64,000 nucleotides of DNA. Source: Isoperla grammatica. Lineage: Eukaryota; Arthropoda; Insecta; Plecoptera; Perlodidae. The stretch spans positions 14,284,274 through 14,348,273 of the forward strand of contig OX246745.1 of NCBI GenBank assembly GCA_945910005.1. The letters run 5' to 3'. The translations under genes and the position numbers were made by a program. The notes under the pieces are model-generated. The model was not told where the DNA came from. It made no database searches and saw only the letters and a program-made list of their open reading frames with translations. Of this stretch, positions 61,501-64,000 are shown one piece after another; within the stretch, counting starts at the first letter, position 1; every line of letters begins with the position of its first letter.

Positions 61501-63354
61501 ATTCGACTGCAAGGACAAAAGTCCACAGAGCAAAACGAATTGAGGAAAAGGAAAATGGGCCCGGTACCCAACAAATCTGAGAAAGCAAAAGAGGCTCAAG
61601 TTCATAATGAACCGAAGATATCAATAAAGCCCCCAGCACATACTGAAACTAAAATGACAAAAGTCCCAGTGCCAAATAAATCAAAGAAAGCAAAAAATGT
61701 GCCAGTGCAAAATGGAATCAAGGAAGCTGATAAAGACCCAATCCAAAACGGATCAGAGAAAGCAGAAGAGGTTGCAGTGTCAAATAAATCTAGGAAAGCA
61801 AATGCTTCAAGGCCAAATAGATCTAAGAAAGGGGATGACCCGAATGGATCTTACAAACTAAAAGACGCACCAGTATTAAATAGATCTAAGAAAGGGAAAG
61901 ACCCAAATGGAGCTGACAAGGAAAAAGACGCACCAGTATTAAAAAGATCTAAGAAGGTGGAAGACCCAAATGGATCTTACACAGTAAAAGACGCACAAGT
62001 ATTAACTAGATCTAGGAAACTAAAAGAGGCCAGAGAGCCAGAAGCGTCTAAAAATGCAGAAGAGCCTCAAATGCCTAACGGATCTAAAAAAGTGAAAGAG
62101 GGCACAGTGTCAAATAGGTCTAAAAAACCCAAAGTGGCCCAAATTCAAAATGTATCTATGAAAGCAAAAAGGGCCAGAGAGCCAAAAGGATCCACAACAG
62201 CAGAAGAGGGCTTAATCCCAAATGAGGAAGCAGGGGGCCCAGTGTTAAATGGATCTGAGAAAGTAGATTATATGGTAACACAGAAAAGGAATCCACTAGG
62301 TGATGAAAATCAAACGCTAGCTAACATTGAGGCAACGAACATAAAAGAAGCAGAGGAAAAGGCCTTACGGAGACAGATTTGGGAAATAAGGGCAAACAAA
62401 TCATGGGATGGTATCAGCGAAGATGATAAAATGCCAACATACATACCATCGCTAACACACAACGATGCTGTACTGGAGAGTCGCATTCCATTGCTGCGAG
62501 CCAAAACAGACAAATTCTATGAAAGGAAGCCTAAGAAAGCAAAAGTTTCTCCACTACCAATGAAAGCAGAAGAGGCCCCAGTGGCAAATGAGATTGATTT
62601 AGCTGAAGCAAGCCCTATCCCAAATGGATATGCGAATGGTGAAGAGGCCCCAGTGGCAAATGAAATTGATTTAGCCGAAGCAAGCCCTATCCTAAATGGA
62701 TATGCTGAAGAGGCCCCATATGCCCTATATGGTGAAGAGGCCCCAGTGGCAAATGAATTTGATTTGGCTGAAGCAAGCCCTATCCCAAATAGACCTAAGA
62801 AAACTGCTGTGACCCCGGTGGCAAATGGAACTGAGGAAGTTGAAGTGAGTCAAATTCCAAATGTAACTGAGAAAGCTGATGAGACCCCAGTGGTCAATGA
62901 ACCTGAGAAAGCTGAGGAGACCCAAGTGGCAAATGGATCTGAGAAACTAAACAAGACAAAGAAAAAGGGATCTCGGAAATCTGAAGAAATGGCGACGCCA
63001 AGTCAGGCAAAAAAGGCAAAGGCAAAAAAGGGTTCAGTCCTAAATGGAATTGAGAAAGAAAATAGTTGGATGCCAAATGGATCTACAGAAGCAGGAGAGG
63101 TCCCCATGACAAAGAGGGGTAAGAAAGTGAAGGCCAGTATGCCAAAGAAAGAAGCTCCAAGACCCAAGAACTCAAAAAAAGGAGCTCAGAAGGCAAAGAA
63201 AGAACATCCGAGGTCAAAGAAAGCAGCACCAAAGCCGAAGAAGAAAAAGAAAAAAGCTCCGAACCCAAAAAAGGGACAGAAAGAAACCATGGTGCTAAAG
63301 GCAACTAACAAAAATGAAGGTAGGAAAGGTCATAAACCATATAAGCCTATGTAA
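54731..63354 (+). CDS. unrecognised lysine-rich repeat protein
   Basis: Three exons, 54731-54818, 56791-56955 and 61088-63354, join with GT-AG introns and intact frame into 839 aa. I do not recognise the family. Residues 1-115 look like a compact helical domain (EFQEDQVCRAILCVLPE, FDRWRTLTWQERRQI, MREALRRWEHVM, TYRPFDGMWKL). A charged coiled-coil-like stretch follows (about 125-170). The motif WDGISEDDKMPTYIPS occurs twice, at Trp172 and Trp524. Between the copies are about 15 diverged repeats of a basic P-x-x-N-x-S-K-K-x-K pattern; after the second are three acidic EEAPVANEIDLAEASPIPN repeats. The end (from about 690) is very Lys-rich, KKKKKKAPNPKKG. This suggests a nuclear or nucleolar nucleic-acid-bound protein, by composition only. 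The large third exon with many in-frame repeats and no stop argues that it is a real gene. Confidence 0.72.
55557..55732. mobile_element. small TA-flanked MITE, copy A (intron 1 of lysine-rich gene)
   Basis: About 172 bp between TA dinucleotides. Its ends (gtggccc... catgctttcgtc and gacaaaagcatctgcaagg...ttggggcgag) are an imperfect inverted repeat of about 40 bases, close to the pair at 58180-58355. Confidence 0.6.
56000..56780. other. intron 1 remainder, nothing recognised
   Basis: Intronic, no bounded element found. Confidence 0.4.
58180..58355. mobile_element. small TA-flanked MITE, copy B (intron 2 of lysine-rich gene)
   Basis: TA, then gtggacccaaga ... tttacacctgctttcgtcac, and at the other end gtgacgaaagcatgtgtaag ... 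tcttgggacaac, then TA. The ends pair over about 45 bases with some mismatches. A gtagccaaccag / tgattggctacga inner pair extends the foldback. Confidence 0.7.
58526..58562. repeat. (TATC)n microsatellite
   Basis: About nine tetranucleotide units with one substitution, inside intron 2. Confidence 0.95.
59668..59765. repeat. (ATT)n-rich microsatellite
   Basis: Imperfect ATT/ATC triplets over about 100 bp in intron 2. Confidence 0.85.
60056..60560. mobile_element. non-autonomous hAT element, same family as 32129-32669
   Basis: 505 bp from TAGAGACGTTTG to CAAACACCTCTA, inverted with two mismatches. Flanks are cttattat (60048-60055) and cttattac (60561-60568), 7 of 8 matching. Inside, gcgataaaac, gaaataacaccat and aataaaaccattttc words repeat as in the nested element at 32129. 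It lies in intron 2 of the lysine-rich gene. Confidence 0.85.
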
Positions 63355-64000
63355 ACCAAAGACACTATGACACAATTGAATGATGATAGAAAAGATGAAA
63401 GATGAGGCCAATTGCGCAAGGTAAATTAGGTATTAAATAGGTACGGTACTACAAGAGGTGTCCAGTTAGTGTTTGCCATCAAAGTACCATTTACAAAGAC
63501 ACGTTATTTTTGGTACTTTACTGCTTTTAGCAAAAAAAGAGTAGCTTGTTTTATTAATGATAGCAATATCTTTACTATCAGATTGGTTTGTTTTCATTAA
63601 CATGATTGAAATTAAAACAATTCCTTTCTGTTTGTAAAATACAAGCATGTTTCTTGCTATTCAATCAATAGATCGATTCAATCGTGTGTATCTAAACCAT
63701 TATCATCATGTATGCATGTACATAGGCCTATATACAATGGAGTGTGGTTGGAATTTACAAATGGGTACCAACACATTTCATTTATAAAGCTTATACCAAA
63801 ATTCAATTAAGTGTTCAAATTGTGTGATACTTGAGTACAACATATTTTATGGTTTGATTCAACTTTGAAATTTGAATGTGTTCAACCGGTTATAATGTGC
63901 TTGAAATCATATCCAAATGAAAACATAAGATAAAATTGTATTGTTCAGTTGACTTTGAAATTTGGAATGTGTTCTACAGGTTATTTTGGGCTAAAAATTC
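63355..64000. other. 3' flank of the lysine-rich gene
   Basis: Noncoding to the window end. No canonical AATAAA was found close to the stop, so the 3' end is not placed. Two related stretches near 63840-63880 and 63930-63985 share ttgactttgaaatttg and gtgttc words. Confidence 0.4.

Noticed and set aside
61084..61605. 173-codon minus-strand frame over the start of the lysine-rich exon
   Set aside because: Opposite-strand shadow of an A-rich coding exon; its Leu/Phe-rich translation mirrors Lys/Glu codons and there is no splice or start context.

Overview
This is a piece of an animal nuclear genome: genes are split by GT-AG (and one GC-AG) introns, intergenic DNA is AT-rich, and interspersed repeats are dense. 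The best taxonomic clue is the receptor kinase on the minus strand. Its frizzled-kringle-TM-kinase layout without Ig domains, and its kinase sequence, fit the arthropod Nrk / vertebrate MuSK group. Together with insect-like tRNA-derived SINEs and a GT92 glycosyltransferase, this points to a non-drosophilid arthropod; the species cannot be named from the sequence.

Four host genes are supported. (1) 6981-8627 (+): a single-coding-exon GT92 (DUF23) Golgi-type glycosyltransferase. (2) 24840-29474 (+): mitochondrial succinate-semialdehyde dehydrogenase (ALDH5A1-like), 8 exons, 501 aa. (3) 34954-44574 (-): an Nrk/MuSK-like receptor tyrosine kinase, 6 coding exons, 665 aa, signal peptide to stop. 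(4) 54731-63354 (+): an unrecognised three-exon gene for an 839-aa lysine-rich repeat protein. The genes have unrelated roles and do not form a pathway.

Mobile DNA dominates the rest. Intron 4 of the receptor gene holds a nearly complete antisense CR1/Jockey-type LINE (36779-41204), and intron 1 holds a decayed Kolobok DNA transposon (43347-44477). Just upstream of the receptor gene lies a complete, apparently very young Ty3-type LTR retrotransposon (45803-50401, minus) with identical 108-bp LTRs, a 5-bp target duplication, and gag and pol in one frame separated by a UGA-CUA stop. Seven non-autonomous hAT elements can be bounded by terminal repeats and 8-bp target duplications (at 120, 15043, 17308, 23534, 31897, 32129, 50830), plus one at 60056 with a 7/8 duplication. 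One is nested in another, which itself sits in a LINE fragment; one sits in a SINE. The largest (50830-52801) carries a five-unit tandem satellite and a ~300-bp palindrome. TA- and TTAA-flanked MITEs, several tRNA-derived SINEs and microsatellites (notably a ~330-bp TTA array at 45361) fill much of the rest.

Layout: 1-6.9 kb repeats and noncoding; 7-8.6 kb GT92; 8.6-24.8 kb noncoding with SINEs and hAT elements; 24.8-29.5 kb SSADH; 29.5-34.9 kb noncoding with nested hATs; 35-44.6 kb receptor kinase with LINE and Kolobok; 45-54 kb microsatellite, Ty3 element, hAT-satellite composite and another DNA element; 54.7-63.4 kb lysine-rich gene; then noncoding to the end. No CRISPR, operons, rRNA or genuine stand-alone tRNA genes were seen.
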